Source: Streptomyces mirabilis (GTDB lineage Bacteria > Actinomycetota > Actinomycetes > Streptomycetales > Streptomycetaceae). From it: DNA of 64,000 nt. Of the stretch, positions 23,886 to 33,306 are shown in pieces. The notes beneath the pieces were generated by a model. It was not told where the DNA came from. It searched no databases and worked only from the letters and a program-made list of their open reading frames with translations. How positions within the stretch are numbered: the stretch's first letter is position 1; every line of letters starts with the position of its first letter. The stretch lies in assembly GCF_039503195.1 (NCBI RefSeq), contig NZ_JBCJKP010000001.1:2976001-3040000 (forward strand). The letters run 5' to 3'. The position numbers and the translations under genes are program-made.

Positions 23886-25385
23886 TCAGCTCTGGCCGCC
23901 GGCGAGCTTCTCGCGGAGGGCAGCCAGGGCCTCGTCCGACGCCAGGGCGCCGGAGGTGTCGTCCGACTCCGAGGAGTACGAACCGCCACCGGAGGCGGCC
24001 GGAGCCGCACCCGTCGTGGTGGCACCCTCGGCCTCGGCCTGAGCGTCGGCCTCGCGGGACTTGATGACCTGAGCCTGGTGCTGCTCGAAGCGCGACTGCG
24101 CCTCGGCGTACTGGTGCTCCCACGCCTCCCGCTGGGTCTCGTAGCCCTCGAGCCAGTCGTTGGTCTCGGGGTCGAAGCCCTCGGGGTAGATGTAGTTGCC
24201 CTGGTCGTCGTAGGACGCGGCCATGCCGTACAGGGTCGGGTCGAACTCGACCGAGGCCGGGTCGGCACCGAAGGACTCGTTGGCCTGCTTCAGCGAGAGG
24301 CTGATGCGGCGGCGCTCGAGGTCGATGTCGATGACCTTGACGAAGATCTCGTCGTTGACCTGGACGACCTGCTCCGGGATCTCCACGTGGCGCTCGGCCA
24401 GCTCGGAGATGTGGACCAGACCCTCGATGCCCTCGTCCACGCGGACGAACGCACCGAACGGAACGAGCTTGGTGACCTTACCCGGGACGACCTGACCGAT
24501 CTGGTGCGTACGGGCGAACTGCTGCCACGGGTCTTCCTGCGTCGCCTTGAGCGACAGGGAGACGCGCTCGCGGTCCATGTCGACGTCGAGGACCTCGACG
24601 GTGACTTCCTGACCGACCTCGACAACCTCGGAGGGGTGGTCGATGTGCTTCCAGGAGAGCTCGGAGACGTGCACGAGACCGTCGACGCCACCCAGGTCCA
24701 CGAAGGCACCGAAGTTGACGATCGAGGAGACGACGCCGGAGCGGACCTGACCCTTCTGGAGGGTGGTGAGGAACGTCTGGCGAACCTCGGACTGGGTCTG
24801 CTCCAGCCAGGCACGGCGGGACAGGACCACGTTGTTGCGGTTCTTGTCCAGCTCGATGATCTTGGCCTCGAGCTCCTTGCCCACGTAGGGCTGGAGGTCG
24901 CGGACACGGCGCATCTCGACGAGAGAAGCCGGCAGGAAGCCACGGAGGCCGATGTCGAGGATGAGTCCACCCTTGACGACCTCGATGACGGTACCGGTGA
25001 CGATGCCGTCCTCTTCCTTGATCTTCTCGATGGTGCCCCAGGCGCGCTCGTACTGGGCGCGCTTCTTCGAGAGGATCAGGCGGCCTTCCTTGTCCTCCTT
25101 CTGGAGAACAAGGGCTTCGATCTCGTCACCCACGGCGACGACCTCGTTCGGGTCGACGTCGTGCTTGATCGAGAGCTCGCGGCTCGGGATGACACCTTCG
25201 GTCTTGTAACCGATGTCGAGCAGGACCTCGTCCCGGTCGACCTTCACGATGACGCCGTCGACGATGTCGCCGTCGTTGAAGTACTTGATCGTCTCGTCGA
25301 TCGCGGCGAGGAAGGCTTCCTCGTTACCGATGTCGTTGACCGCAACCTGCGGAGTGGTGGCGGTGGTCTCGGTGCTGCTCGTCAT
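23886..25385 (-). CDS. rpsA: 30S ribosomal protein S1
   Basis: The 499-residue protein has four S1 RNA-binding domains at about residues 38-105, 123-190, 208-277 and 293-363; two repeat VNFGAFVDLGGVDGLVHVSEL and the related VPFGAFVRVDEGIEGLVHISEL pattern. The C-terminus is an acidic, Gln-rich then Ser/Gly-rich tail. Actinobacterial S1 has four such domains instead of six in E. coli. It delivers mRNA to the 30S subunit. A sigma-70-type promoter lies at 25585-25613, giving a leader of roughly 190 bases before ATG 25385; a hairpin terminator follows at 23858-23821. Confidence 0.95.
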   Translation of the reverse strand: MTSSTETTATTPQVAVNDIGNEEAFLAAIDETIKYFNDGDIVDGVIVKVDRDEVLLDIGYKTEGVIPSRELSIKHDVDPNEVVAVGDEIEALVLQKEDKEGRLILSKKRAQYERAWGTIEKIKEEDGIVTGTVIEVVKGGLILDIGLRGFLPASLVEMRRVRDLQPYVGKELEAKIIELDKNRNNVVLSRRAWLEQTQSEVRQTFLTTLQKGQVRSGVVSSIVNFGAFVDLGGVDGLVHVSELSWKHIDHPSEVVEVGQEVTVEVLDVDMDRERVSLSLKATQEDPWQQFARTHQIGQVVPGKVTKLVPFGAFVRVDEGIEGLVHISELAERHVEIPEQVVQVNDEIFVKVIDIDLERRRISLSLKQANESFGADPASVEFDPTLYGMAASYDDQGNYIYPEGFDPETNDWLEGYETQREAWEHQYAEAQSRFEQHQAQVIKSREADAQAEAEGATTTGAAPAASGGGSYSSESDDTSGALASDEALAALREKLAGGQS

Positions 25386-25584
25386 GTGGGAAAGGGCTCC
25401 GGTACGGACGGTGAGTCGTAGGTACTGCTTACGCCGGGAGCCCGTTTCGCCCTGTAGAAGCCGGACAGCCAAGGAAGCGCCGAACCCGGTTGCCCGGTGG
25501 CGCCTCGAAAACCGAGGGGACATACATACAGATGCGAGCGCAGCCTGCTACGTCTGAGGAGCGCAGGCCCGCAGCGCAACTTGT

Positions 25585-25613
25585 AGCATACGGGGGCAGC
25601 CGGGCAGGGTCAA
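25585..25613 (-). promoter_or_regulatory. rpsA promoter (HrdB-like)
   Basis: On the minus strand TTGACC (25613-25608) and TATGCT (25590-25585) are separated by exactly 17 bases, close to the housekeeping sigma consensus. Transcription would begin near 25578. The interval 25386-25584 is then the long rpsA leader, in which no small gene is visible. Confidence 0.8.
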
Positions 25614-25722
25614 TGCGCGAAGGCGCACACCCGGGGCGGATCGCCGCATTCCCGGCACAAAACCTGTCTCACGAGGCCACGCGGGCCAAAAGCAGCCCCT
25701 GCCGTGACACTCCCGAGACCGG

Positions 25723-26604
25723 TTGGAGCCGCAGACTAATACGAGGGAGCCGATCATCCAAGAGCCCCAGATCCACGAACCGGAACACTCCGAGGTCCAG
25801 GAGCCCGAAACCGCCGAGCCGGAGGCGACCCGGCGCGACGCGGGCGTCACGGAGAGCTCCCGCGCCAACCGCGGCTGGTGGGACCGGAACGCGGACGACT
25901 ACCAGACAGAACACGGCACGTTCCTCGGGGACGACCGATTCGTCTGGGGCCCCGAGGGCCTCGACGAGGTGGAGGCCGAGCTGCTCGGCCCACCGGAGGA
26001 CCTCAAAGGCAAGGACATCCTGGAGATCGGCGCCGGCGCGGCCCAGTGCTCGCGCTGGCTGGCCGCCCAGGGGGCCCGTCCGGTCGCCCTGGACCTCTCC
26101 CACCGCCAGCTCCAGCACGCGCTGCGCATAGGCGGCGGGGTGCCCCTCGTGGAGGCCGACGCGGGCGCGCTGCCCTTCGCGGACGGCTCCTTCGACCTCG
26201 CGTGCTCGGCGTACGGCGCGTTGCCGTTCGTCGCCGACCCGGTGCGCGTCCTGAAGGAGGTCCACCGGGTGCTGCGCCCCGGCGGCCGCTTCGTGTTCTC
26301 CGTGACGCACCCGATCCGCTGGGCCTTCCCGGACGAGCCCGGCCCCGAGGGCCTGTCGGTCTCGTCCTCGTACTTCGACCGCACTCCCTACGTCGAGCAG
26401 GACGAGGAGGGCCACGCGGTGTACGTCGAGCACCACAGGACGGTCGGCGACCGGGTACGGGACGTGGTGGCCGGGGGCTTCCGGCTGCTCGACCTGGTCG
26501 AGCCGCAGTGGCCCGCCTGGAACACCCAGGAGTGGGGCGGCTGGTCCCCGCTGCGCGGAAACCTGATCCCCGGTACGGCGATCTTCGTGTGCGTACGAGA
26601 CTGA
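25723..26604 (+). CDS. Class I SAM-dependent methyltransferase
   Basis: A 293-residue methyltransferase. Motif I is DILEIGAGAAQCSRWLAAQG near residues 99-118, motif II ALDLSHRQL, motif III ADAGALPFADGSFDLACSAYG, and motif IV/V HRVLRPGGRFVFSVTHP. Its substrate is unknown; the family includes small-molecule and UbiE-like enzymes. The first 40 residues are a run of Glu-Pro-rich repeats (Q-E-P, E-P-E) likely to be disordered. The TTG at 25723 is the only upstream start seen and is not certain. hrpB begins four bases after the stop, suggesting co-transcription. Confidence 0.85.
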   Translation: MEPQTNTREPIIQEPQIHEPEHSEVQEPETAEPEATRRDAGVTESSRANRGWWDRNADDYQTEHGTFLGDDRFVWGPEGLDEVEAELLGPPEDLKGKDILEIGAGAAQCSRWLAAQGARPVALDLSHRQLQHALRIGGGVPLVEADAGALPFADGSFDLACSAYGALPFVADPVRVLKEVHRVLRPGGRFVFSVTHPIRWAFPDEPGPEGLSVSSSYFDRTPYVEQDEEGHAVYVEHHRTVGDRVRDVVAGGFRLLDLVEPQWPAWNTQEWGGWSPLRGNLIPGTAIFVCVRD

Positions 26605-26608
26605 ACGG

Positions 26609-29179
26609 GTGATCCGTTACGACGCCCTGGACGCGCTGCCCGTGCGCGGCGCCCTGCCCGCCCTGGACGAAGCCCTGGAGGACGGCGGCAGCGCCGTGCT
26701 CGTGGCGCCGCCCGGGACCGGCAAGACGACCCTCGTGCCGCTGGCGCTCGCCGGACTCCTCGGCGGCCCGGGTGACGGGCGGCCGGCGCGCCGGGTCGTG
26801 GTCGCCGAACCACGGCGGATCGCCGCCCGGGCCGCGGCGCGGCGGATGGCGTGGCTGCTCGGCGAGAAGGTCGGCGAGAGCGTCGGGTTCACCGTCCGCG
26901 GGGAGCGGGTCGTGGGGCCACGCGCGCGCGTGGAGGTCGTCACGACGGGTGTCCTCCTCCAACGGCTCCAGCGGGACCAGGAGCTCGCGGGCGTCGACGT
27001 GGTGGTGCTCGACGAGTGCCACGAACGTCATCTGGACGCCGACACGGTCGCCGCGTTCCTCCTGGACGTACGGGCCGCGCTCCGCCCCGAGCTGCGGCTC
27101 GTGGCGGCGTCGGCGACCACGGACGCGGCGGGGTGGGCGCGGCTGCTCGGCGACGCGCCCGTCGTCGCGGCGCAGGGCGTCTCGTATCCGGTGGAGGTGG
27201 AGTGGGCGCCTCCGCTACGTCCGGTACGGCCGCCGCACGGCATGCGTGTCGACCCGGCGCTGCTGACGCATGTCGCGTCGGTGGTGCGGCGGGCACTGGC
27301 GGAGTGCGAGGGGGACGTCCTGTGTTTCCTCCCCGGGGTCGGGGAGATCGCGCGGGTGGCGGGCGGGCTGGGGGATCTGGGCGGCCGGGTCGACGTGCTG
27401 CAGGTGCACGGGCGGGCGCCCGCCGCCGTGCAGGACGCGGTGCTGTCACCGGGGACCGGGGACCGGCGCCGGGTGGTCCTGGCGACCTCCGTGGCGGAGT
27501 CGTCCCTGACGGTTCCGGGGGTACGGGTGGTCGTCGACTCCGGGCTGGCGCGGGAGCCGCGGGTGGACCACGCGCGGGGGCTGAGCGCGCTGACGACGGT
27601 ACGGGCCTCGCAGGCGGCCGGACGGCAGCGGGCGGGGCGGGCCGGGCGCGAGGCGCCGGGGCGGGTGTACCGGTGCTGGACGGAGGCCGAGGACGTCCGT
27701 CTGCCGCGATTTCCCGCCCCGGAGATCAAGGTGGCCGACCTGACGGCGTTCGCCCTGCAGGCAGCCTGCTGGGGCGACCCTGGGGCGACGGGGCTGGCGC
27801 TCCTGGACCCCCCGCCGGGCGGGGCGATGGCGGCGGCGCGGTCCGTCCTGTCGGCGGTGGGTGCGGTGGACGCGTCCGGTCGGGCCACGGAACGGGGTGT
27901 GCGCATGTCCCGGCTGGGCCTGCACCCCCGTCTCGCCCGGGCACTGCTGGACGCCGCCCCCGTGGTGGGCGCCGACCGCGCCGCCGAAGTGGTCGCCCTC
28001 CTGAGCGAGGAGCCGCCCCGCGAGTACGGCGACGACCTGGCCGGGGCCTGGAGACTGGCCCGCCGCGGCGGCGACCCCTACGCGTCGCGCTGGCGCACCG
28101 AATCCCGACGCCTGCGCTCCGCGTCGACAGGGCTTTCCCAGCCACCCGCCCAGGACAGCGCCCGCGGTGAGGGGCTCGAAGGCGGTCCGTGGCCGGCCGG
28201 CGGAGGCGACGATCGCGTGGTCGCGCTGGTGGCTTCCCTGACGTTTCCCGAGCGGCTCGCGCAGGCGCAGGGCGGCTCCTACCTCATGCTGAACGGCACC
28301 CGTGCCGACATCGGCGACGGCTCGGCTCTGCGCGGCGCGCCCTGGCTGGCGGTCACCGTGGCCGATCGGCCCGTCGGAGCCGGGCACGCGCGTGTGCGGC
28401 TCGCCGCCGCCGTCGACGAGGAGACGGCACGGCGGGCCGCGGCGCCCCTGCACACCGAGGGGGACGAGGTCCACTGGGCCGACGGCGACGTCGTCGCGCG
28501 GCGGGTCGAGCGGCTCGGGGCCGTGGAGCTGGCGGTGCGTCCGCTGAAGAAAGCCGACCCCGCGCTCGTACGGGAGGCGTTGCTCGAAGGGCTGCGGGAG
28601 GACGGGTTCGGGCTGTTGCGGTGGTCCCCGGACGCCGAGGGGCTGCGGCGGCGGCTCGGGTTCCTGCGGCTGCACCTGGGCGACCCCTGGCCCGACGTGT
28701 CCGACGACGCGCTCCACGCGCGCGTGGACGAGTGGCTGGAGCCGGAGCTCGGCCGTGCCCGGCGGCGGGCCGATCTGGCGCGGATCGACGCCGGGCAGGC
28801 GCTGAACCGGCTGCTGCCCTGGGCCACGGGAGACGCGGCCCGGCTGGACGAGCTCGCGCCCGAGCGGATCGAGGTGCCCAGCGGGTCCAGGATCCGCATC
28901 GACTACGCCACCCCCGAGCAGCCGGTGCTCGCCGTCAAACTGCAGGAGATGTTCGGGCTGCACGAGTCACCGGCCGTGGCCGGGGTGTCCGTGCTCGTCC
29001 ATCTGCTCTCGCCCGCCGGGCGGCCCGCCGCCGTCACCGCCGACCTCGCCTCCTTCTGGAAGGACGGGTACAAGGCGGTGCGGGCGGAGCTGCGGGGCCG
29101 CTACCCCAGGCATCCGTGGCCCGAGGACCCGGCCACCGCCGAGCCGACCCGGCACACGAACGCACGGCTCAGGCGTTGA
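26609..29179 (+). CDS. hrpB: ATP-dependent RNA helicase HrpB
   Basis: An 856-residue DEAH-box helicase of the HrpB branch. Motif I APPGTGKTTLVPL is near residues 31-43, motif II reads DECH in VVLDECHERHLD near 134, SATTDA is motif III, and QAAGRQRAGRAGREAPGRVYR is motif VI. Helicase-associated and HrpB C-terminal domains follow, ending in the family segment SFWKDGYKAVRAELRGRYPRHPWPEDP in the last 40 residues. The role of bacterial HrpB is poorly known. GTG 26609 follows the methyltransferase stop by four bases. The last 11 bases overlap the convergent DUF3068 gene. Confidence 0.92.
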   Translation: MIRYDALDALPVRGALPALDEALEDGGSAVLVAPPGTGKTTLVPLALAGLLGGPGDGRPARRVVVAEPRRIAARAAARRMAWLLGEKVGESVGFTVRGERVVGPRARVEVVTTGVLLQRLQRDQELAGVDVVVLDECHERHLDADTVAAFLLDVRAALRPELRLVAASATTDAAGWARLLGDAPVVAAQGVSYPVEVEWAPPLRPVRPPHGMRVDPALLTHVASVVRRALAECEGDVLCFLPGVGEIARVAGGLGDLGGRVDVLQVHGRAPAAVQDAVLSPGTGDRRRVVLATSVAESSLTVPGVRVVVDSGLAREPRVDHARGLSALTTVRASQAAGRQRAGRAGREAPGRVYRCWTEAEDVRLPRFPAPEIKVADLTAFALQAACWGDPGATGLALLDPPPGGAMAAARSVLSAVGAVDASGRATERGVRMSRLGLHPRLARALLDAAPVVGADRAAEVVALLSEEPPREYGDDLAGAWRLARRGGDPYASRWRTESRRLRSASTGLSQPPAQDSARGEGLEGGPWPAGGGDDRVVALVASLTFPERLAQAQGGSYLMLNGTRADIGDGSALRGAPWLAVTVADRPVGAGHARVRLAAAVDEETARRAAAPLHTEGDEVHWADGDVVARRVERLGAVELAVRPLKKADPALVREALLEGLREDGFGLLRWSPDAEGLRRRLGFLRLHLGDPWPDVSDDALHARVDEWLEPELGRARRRADLARIDAGQALNRLLPWATGDAARLDELAPERIEVPSGSRIRIDYATPEQPVLAVKLQEMFGLHESPAVAGVSVLVHLLSPAGRPAAVTADLASFWKDGYKAVRAELRGRYPRHPWPEDPATAEPTRHTNARLRR

Positions 29180-30161
29180 CCGGCTCCGGTTCCACCGCCT
29201 CCGTGGGGGCCGGGTCGCCCGGGCGGCGGCTGCGCGCCTCGAGGTAGAGGGAGAGGGACAGCAGAGCCGCGCCCAGGAGCAGGAAGCCCCCCGGCAGATA
29301 CGACGTCAGCAGCAGGATCAGGGTGCGGTTGGACTTGACCAGGGCGACGGTGTGCTTGATGTAGTCCTCGCGCATCTTCACGTGTCCGGCGAAGGCGGTC
29401 ACCTTGTCGCGGTCCCCGAGGAGGGTGCCGCCCCGCAGCTCCTCCTTGTGGATCTCCTCGCCGTAGACAGGCGCTCCGGTGACCGGTTCCACCCAGAACC
29501 TGCGGACGGTCGTGTACCAGCGTGTCGTGCCCGTCTTGGCGACCGACTCCGGAGTGATGCCCTGGACCGGCATGACCTTGGGGAACTTGACCTTCGTCCA
29601 GGGGATGGTCTGCTCGAAGTAGTACACCTTGACGCCGCGGAAGGTCTGAGTGCCCTTGTAATGGATGGGGGCCGAGGTGCGGGTCTGCGCGTCGAAGTAC
29701 TCGTAGTCCCGTTTCTCCGTGTGGAAGGGCCACTTGAACTCGATGCCCTCGCGTGTGACGGGGTCGCCGTCGACGGACTCCCCGGTGGCGTGGACGGGAT
29801 CCTGGCTGTGCGCGTCGAAGATGTAGCGCTCGGGGAGCTTGGAGACCATTTTCCCGTCGGGGCCCTGCACATAGGAGAGGCTGTCCCAGACGACGACGTC
29901 GCGGCCCGCCGTCCTCTCGATGCGGTCGGAGGCCTCGACGTTGCCCTTCAGGGTCTGCACGATGGTGACCTTGGGGACCTTCTTGGCCTGCATGGTGCCG
30001 TAGTCGAGCAGGGTCGCGTCCTTCGCCTCCAGGACCATGTCCTGGTACTCGTTGGCGGGGATCTTCGCCAACCGCGGGAATGCGTACCAGCGCAGCAGCG
30101 GGGACAGCGCCGCGAAGAACACGGCGAAGGCGAGCAGGATCAGGCTGGCCTTGCGACACAT
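29169..30161 (-). CDS. DUF3068 (PorA-like) membrane-anchored protein
   Basis: The 330-residue protein has one hydrophobic helix at each end (residues 5-22 and about 280-305) and a long extracytoplasmic region between, the layout of DUF3068 proteins found in mycolata and Streptomyces, sometimes annotated as PorA family. Internal segments such as YIFDAHSQDPVHATGE, FEQTIPWT and RRFWVEPVTGAPVYGEEI are typical. Since Streptomyces has no mycomembrane, a porin role is doubtful. It converges on hrpB with an 11-base overlap. Confidence 0.85.
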   Translation of the reverse strand: MCRKASLILLAFAVFFAALSPLLRWYAFPRLAKIPANEYQDMVLEAKDATLLDYGTMQAKKVPKVTIVQTLKGNVEASDRIERTAGRDVVVWDSLSYVQGPDGKMVSKLPERYIFDAHSQDPVHATGESVDGDPVTREGIEFKWPFHTEKRDYEYFDAQTRTSAPIHYKGTQTFRGVKVYYFEQTIPWTKVKFPKVMPVQGITPESVAKTGTTRWYTTVRRFWVEPVTGAPVYGEEIHKEELRGGTLLGDRDKVTAFAGHVKMREDYIKHTVALVKSNRTLILLLTSYLPGGFLLLGAALLSLSLYLEARSRRPGDPAPTEAVEPEPVNA

Positions 30162-30200
30162 CTCGGCGTCCCTCCCTGAGAGTTGCGGATGCCCTGAGCG

Positions 30201-30335
30201 CTACGGGTGCGCGGGCACGGTCGTCAGCAGCGGCTTGGGCGAGGTCTTGCCTGCCGGTGAGCCCATGGCCGTGATCGTGAGCACCAGGGCGAACGCCACG
30301 GCGAGACCGGTCGCGGCGGCGATGAGGGCGCGCAT
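30201..30335 (-). CDS. SPW_0924 family small protein, 44 residues
   Basis: ATG 30335 is preceded by GGGAGG at seven-base spacing. The product reads MRALIAAATGLAVAFALVL and then TITAMGSPAGKTSPKPLLTT, ending PAHP: one N-terminal hydrophobic segment and a short polar tail. It resembles the tiny SPW_0924 family of Streptomyces proteins by recall. It is upstream of the DUF3068 gene on the same strand (39-base gap), so they may be co-transcribed. Function is unknown. Confidence 0.75.
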   Translation of the reverse strand: MRALIAAATGLAVAFALVLTITAMGSPAGKTSPKPLLTTVPAHP

Positions 30336-30437
30336 GCGGGGCCTCCCGGGGGACGACGGGTCGAGAACTGATACCTCGTCAGATCCGGCACCGTAGCAAC
30401 GGCGGGGCGAGATGAGAACACATTGCGCACACGAACG

Positions 30438-30473
30438 AGGGCGCCCCTCCGCCTGTCGGCGGAGGGGCGCCCT
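30438..30473. terminator. Terminator after the lytic transglycosylase-like gene
   Basis: A perfect 16-bp stem (30438-30453 with 30458-30473) with a four-base TGTC loop lies just beyond the stop codon at 30489 on the minus strand. Confidence 0.88.
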
Positions 30474-30488
30474 TGACGCGCGTACGGC

Positions 30489-32195
30489 CTACGAGGCGGC
30501 CGCGGCGACCTTCAGCTCGACCGTCAGCGCCGCGCCGCCCGTGGTGTTGACGCGGAGCAGGAACGTGCCGGTCGCGTCGTCCGCGTACAGCTTGGGGAGC
30601 TTGAGCACGCCGTCGGCGTCCGTCGTGAGGTCCGTGAGGGTGCGGATCGTCTTGCCGTCCGCGTCCTTGAAGTACGGACCCTTGTCGTTCTCGGTCGCGT
30701 CGTCCGCCGACTTGATGAGCGTCGCGGTGGCCGCGACCTTGCCCGCGACGGCACCCTTGTAGGTGGCCTTCAGTTCGACCTGGTCGGCGAACTCGCCGCC
30801 CGGCACGCAGGTCAGCGCGGTGTCGCTGGTGCGGGTGAGGGTGTCGGCCTGGCGCGGGGTGACGGTGGCCGTGTAGTCGAGGCCGCCCAGCACGCGGCCC
30901 ACGACGGTGGCGCGGACGGTGAAGTCGCCGGTCTTCTCCCCCGCCACGAGTGCGGGCGCGGTGGCCGTGCCCGCGCTGCCGGTGACGACGGTGGCGACGC
31001 TCTCGCCGCCGGTGAAGGTGGCGTCCGTGTCACCGATGATCGTGAACCGCACCCGGACCTTCGACACGCCCTTGCTCGCCTTGGACTCGGCCCGCACGGC
31101 GACCTTGGTACCGAAGGCGCTGCCCGCCGTCGCCGTGAGCTTCCCGGTGTTCGCGTCCTCCAGATGGTCCACCGTCTGGGTGGGCGTGGGAGGCGTCGGG
31201 CTCGGCGCGGGCGAACTCGGGGCGGGCGGCTTCGGGGTGGGGCTCGTCGAGCCGCCGCCGCCCGGCTTGGGGGTACTCGGCGCGCGCGGTGTGCTCGGCG
31301 TGCTCGGTGTCGCGGGCGTGGTCGGGCTGGGGCTCGCCCCGGGGTCGCTGTCGCTGCTGTGCGAGGGCAGGGCACCCGTGCCGTCCGGGACCTCGTGGGT
31401 GCCCTTGCGGTAGTACTCCAGCCACGACAGAACCGTGTTGAGGTACTCCGTCGAGTTGTTGTAGTTCAGGATCGCGGCGTTCATCTGCGACTGCACGGAC
31501 AGGTCCCGGTCGAACCGGCACAGGTAGTGGCCGGCCGCGAGCGCCGCGTCGTAGACGTTGTTGGGGTCCTTCTTGCCGTCGCCGTTGCCGTCGCGGCCCG
31601 CCCACTCCCAGGTGGAGGGGATGAACTGCATGGGGCCCACGGCCCGGTCGTAGGCGGGGTCGCCGTCGTACGCGCCGTGGTCGGTGTCGGCGATCAGCGC
31701 GAAGCCGTTGCCGTCGAGCTTGGGGCCGAGGATCGGCGAGTACGTCGTACCGCTCGCGTCGACCCGGCCGCCGCGGGCCTGGCCGGACTCGACCTTGCCG
31801 ATGGCGGCGAGGAGTTGCCAGGGCAGGTTGCAGCCCGGCTTGGAGGCGCGCAGCTCGGCCTCGGCCTTCTTGTAGGCGTCGAGGACGGTCGCGGGTATGC
31901 CGGCCTCGGCCTCGCCCACGGAGACGGTCGTACCGGTGGTCGGACTCGCCGACGGGCTCGGGTTGGGGCTCTTCAGCGGCGGAAGGTCGGTGTAGTACGG
32001 CGAGTCGCCGGTCGCGCCGCCGCCTGCGCCGCCGGTGTTCGCGTCCCCCGATGGCTGGGCGGCGCCGGCGGCCTGTCTGCCGAGGTCGTCGGTGGTCACT
32101 CCGGGTGCCTGGGAAGCGGACAGGGCCGCGACCGCGACCGCGGCCACGGCGGTGGTCGTCGCTCCCTTGCGCAGTCTGCCGAAATGCGCCGCCAT
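30489..32195 (-). CDS. Secreted lytic transglycosylase-like protein with C-terminal Ig-like region
   Basis: A 568-residue exported protein. After an Ala-rich signal sequence (residues 10-30), an SLT-type domain at about 105-265 has the candidate catalytic Glu in AIGKVESGQ (E136) and GPMQFIPSTWEWAGRDG near 182; it would cleave peptidoglycan glycan strands. A Pro/Ser/Thr linker (about 270-345, S-P-T-P type) connects to a beta-rich C-terminal part of about 200 residues containing TATAGSAFGTKVAVRAES and TVTPRQADTLTRT, likely an Ig-like or wall-binding module. GGAGGGG precedes ATG 32195. Confidence 0.85.
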   Translation of the reverse strand: MAAHFGRLRKGATTTAVAAVAVAALSASQAPGVTTDDLGRQAAGAAQPSGDANTGGAGGGATGDSPYYTDLPPLKSPNPSPSASPTTGTTVSVGEAEAGIPATVLDAYKKAEAELRASKPGCNLPWQLLAAIGKVESGQARGGRVDASGTTYSPILGPKLDGNGFALIADTDHGAYDGDPAYDRAVGPMQFIPSTWEWAGRDGNGDGKKDPNNVYDAALAAGHYLCRFDRDLSVQSQMNAAILNYNNSTEYLNTVLSWLEYYRKGTHEVPDGTGALPSHSSDSDPGASPSPTTPATPSTPSTPRAPSTPKPGGGGSTSPTPKPPAPSSPAPSPTPPTPTQTVDHLEDANTGKLTATAGSAFGTKVAVRAESKASKGVSKVRVRFTIIGDTDATFTGGESVATVVTGSAGTATAPALVAGEKTGDFTVRATVVGRVLGGLDYTATVTPRQADTLTRTSDTALTCVPGGEFADQVELKATYKGAVAGKVAATATLIKSADDATENDKGPYFKDADGKTIRTLTDLTTDADGVLKLPKLYADDATGTFLLRVNTTGGAALTVELKVAAAAS

Positions 32196-32451
32196 TGAGT
32201 GAACCCCTCCCGTGGACGACCGCCCGCGCACCGCGCGTTCGCTGGCTCAGTGACCCAGGCGACCCTACGACAACTTCCGTCGCCCGGGCACCCGTTCGTG
32301 CCCGATTTTCACCGGTTGGCCATGTGGGATTGTCCAAGAGAACACGCAGCGCGGGGTGGAGTCCACGGACATTTTCATACGTCCCTCATACTGGGCGACG
32401 GAGATCACCGGGGCCGACATATCGGACCACCGTCTGCCACAGGGGGACGCT

Positions 32452-33306
32452 TTGCCCTTCACCCTCAGCCACGCGGCGGCCGTACTGCCCGCCCTGCGCG
32501 GCGACGGAAGCGGCCGCGGCCGCCTCGCGCCCGCGGCACTCGTGGCCGGTTCCTTCGCCCCCGACATGACCTACTACGCGGCGAGCGTGGTCCCCGGAGC
32601 GATGGAGTTCGGCGACTTCACTCACTCGTTCACGGGTGTCCTCACCTTCGACGTACTCGTCGCCTGCGCGCTGGTGGGTGCCTGGCTGGTCCTGCGCGAA
32701 CCCTTGGTGGCGCTGCTGCCACGGGCCCGTCAGGGCCGGCCCGCGGCCCTGCTGCGCTGCGGGACACCGCGCGAGCCGGTGCGCTCCTCGGCCGCACTGT
32801 GGTGGTACGCCTCCGCGGTGCTCGGCGCGCTGACACACGTCGTGTGGGACGCGTTCACGCACCACGACCGGTGGGGGGTTCGGCTGGTCCCCGTCCTGTC
32901 GCGGAACGCCGACGGCACGCCGGTGTTCATCTACGCGCAGTACGGCAGTTCGCTGGTGGGGGCCGTCGTGATCGTGGCCTTCGTGAGCGTCGCGCTGCGC
33001 CGGGCGCCCTCGGCCGAACCGGTGGGGGTGCCGGTGCTTTCGCGGTCCGACCGGTGGCTGGCCGCCGCCGTCATCGGCGGCTGCGGGCTGGTGGGCGCCG
33101 TGCAGCGGGCGTCACGCTGGTGGGCCTCCTGGGGCACCCGCGCGAAGCCCTGGGAGTTGATCCCGGCGCTCTGTTTCGGCGCGGGCGCGGGTCTCGTGCT
33201 CGGCCTCGCGCTGTACGCCGTCGGGGTCAGGATGTGGCGCCCCGCTCCGGCTCGTCCCAGCCCGGCACCGGTCCGCGCGGCGCCGAACCGTCCGACACCT
33301 CGCTGA
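32452..33306 (+). CDS. DUF4184 family membrane protein
   Basis: The 284-residue protein begins P-F-T-L-S-H-A-A-A-V-L-P, the signature start of DUF4184, and has GSFAPDMTYYA, THSFTGVLTFD and HVVWDAFTHHDRWG with conserved Asp/His residues reminiscent of membrane hydrolases related to YbcI/YdjM (PF04307-like). About six hydrophobic helices follow. TTG 32452 is chosen because it begins the family motif and follows AGGGGG. Its last 80 bases overlap the convergent serine hydrolase gene. Function is unknown. Confidence 0.82.
   Translation: MPFTLSHAAAVLPALRGDGSGRGRLAPAALVAGSFAPDMTYYAASVVPGAMEFGDFTHSFTGVLTFDVLVACALVGAWLVLREPLVALLPRARQGRPAALLRCGTPREPVRSSAALWWYASAVLGALTHVVWDAFTHHDRWGVRLVPVLSRNADGTPVFIYAQYGSSLVGAVVIVAFVSVALRRAPSAEPVGVPVLSRSDRWLAAAVIGGCGLVGAVQRASRWWASWGTRAKPWELIPALCFGAGAGLVLGLALYAVGVRMWRPAPARPSPAPVRAAPNRPTPR

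Noticed and set aside
23670..25421. Long open frame antisense to rpsA
   Set aside because: Its Leu/Val/Asp-rich composition is the reverse-strand image of rpsA codons; no domain or start signal.
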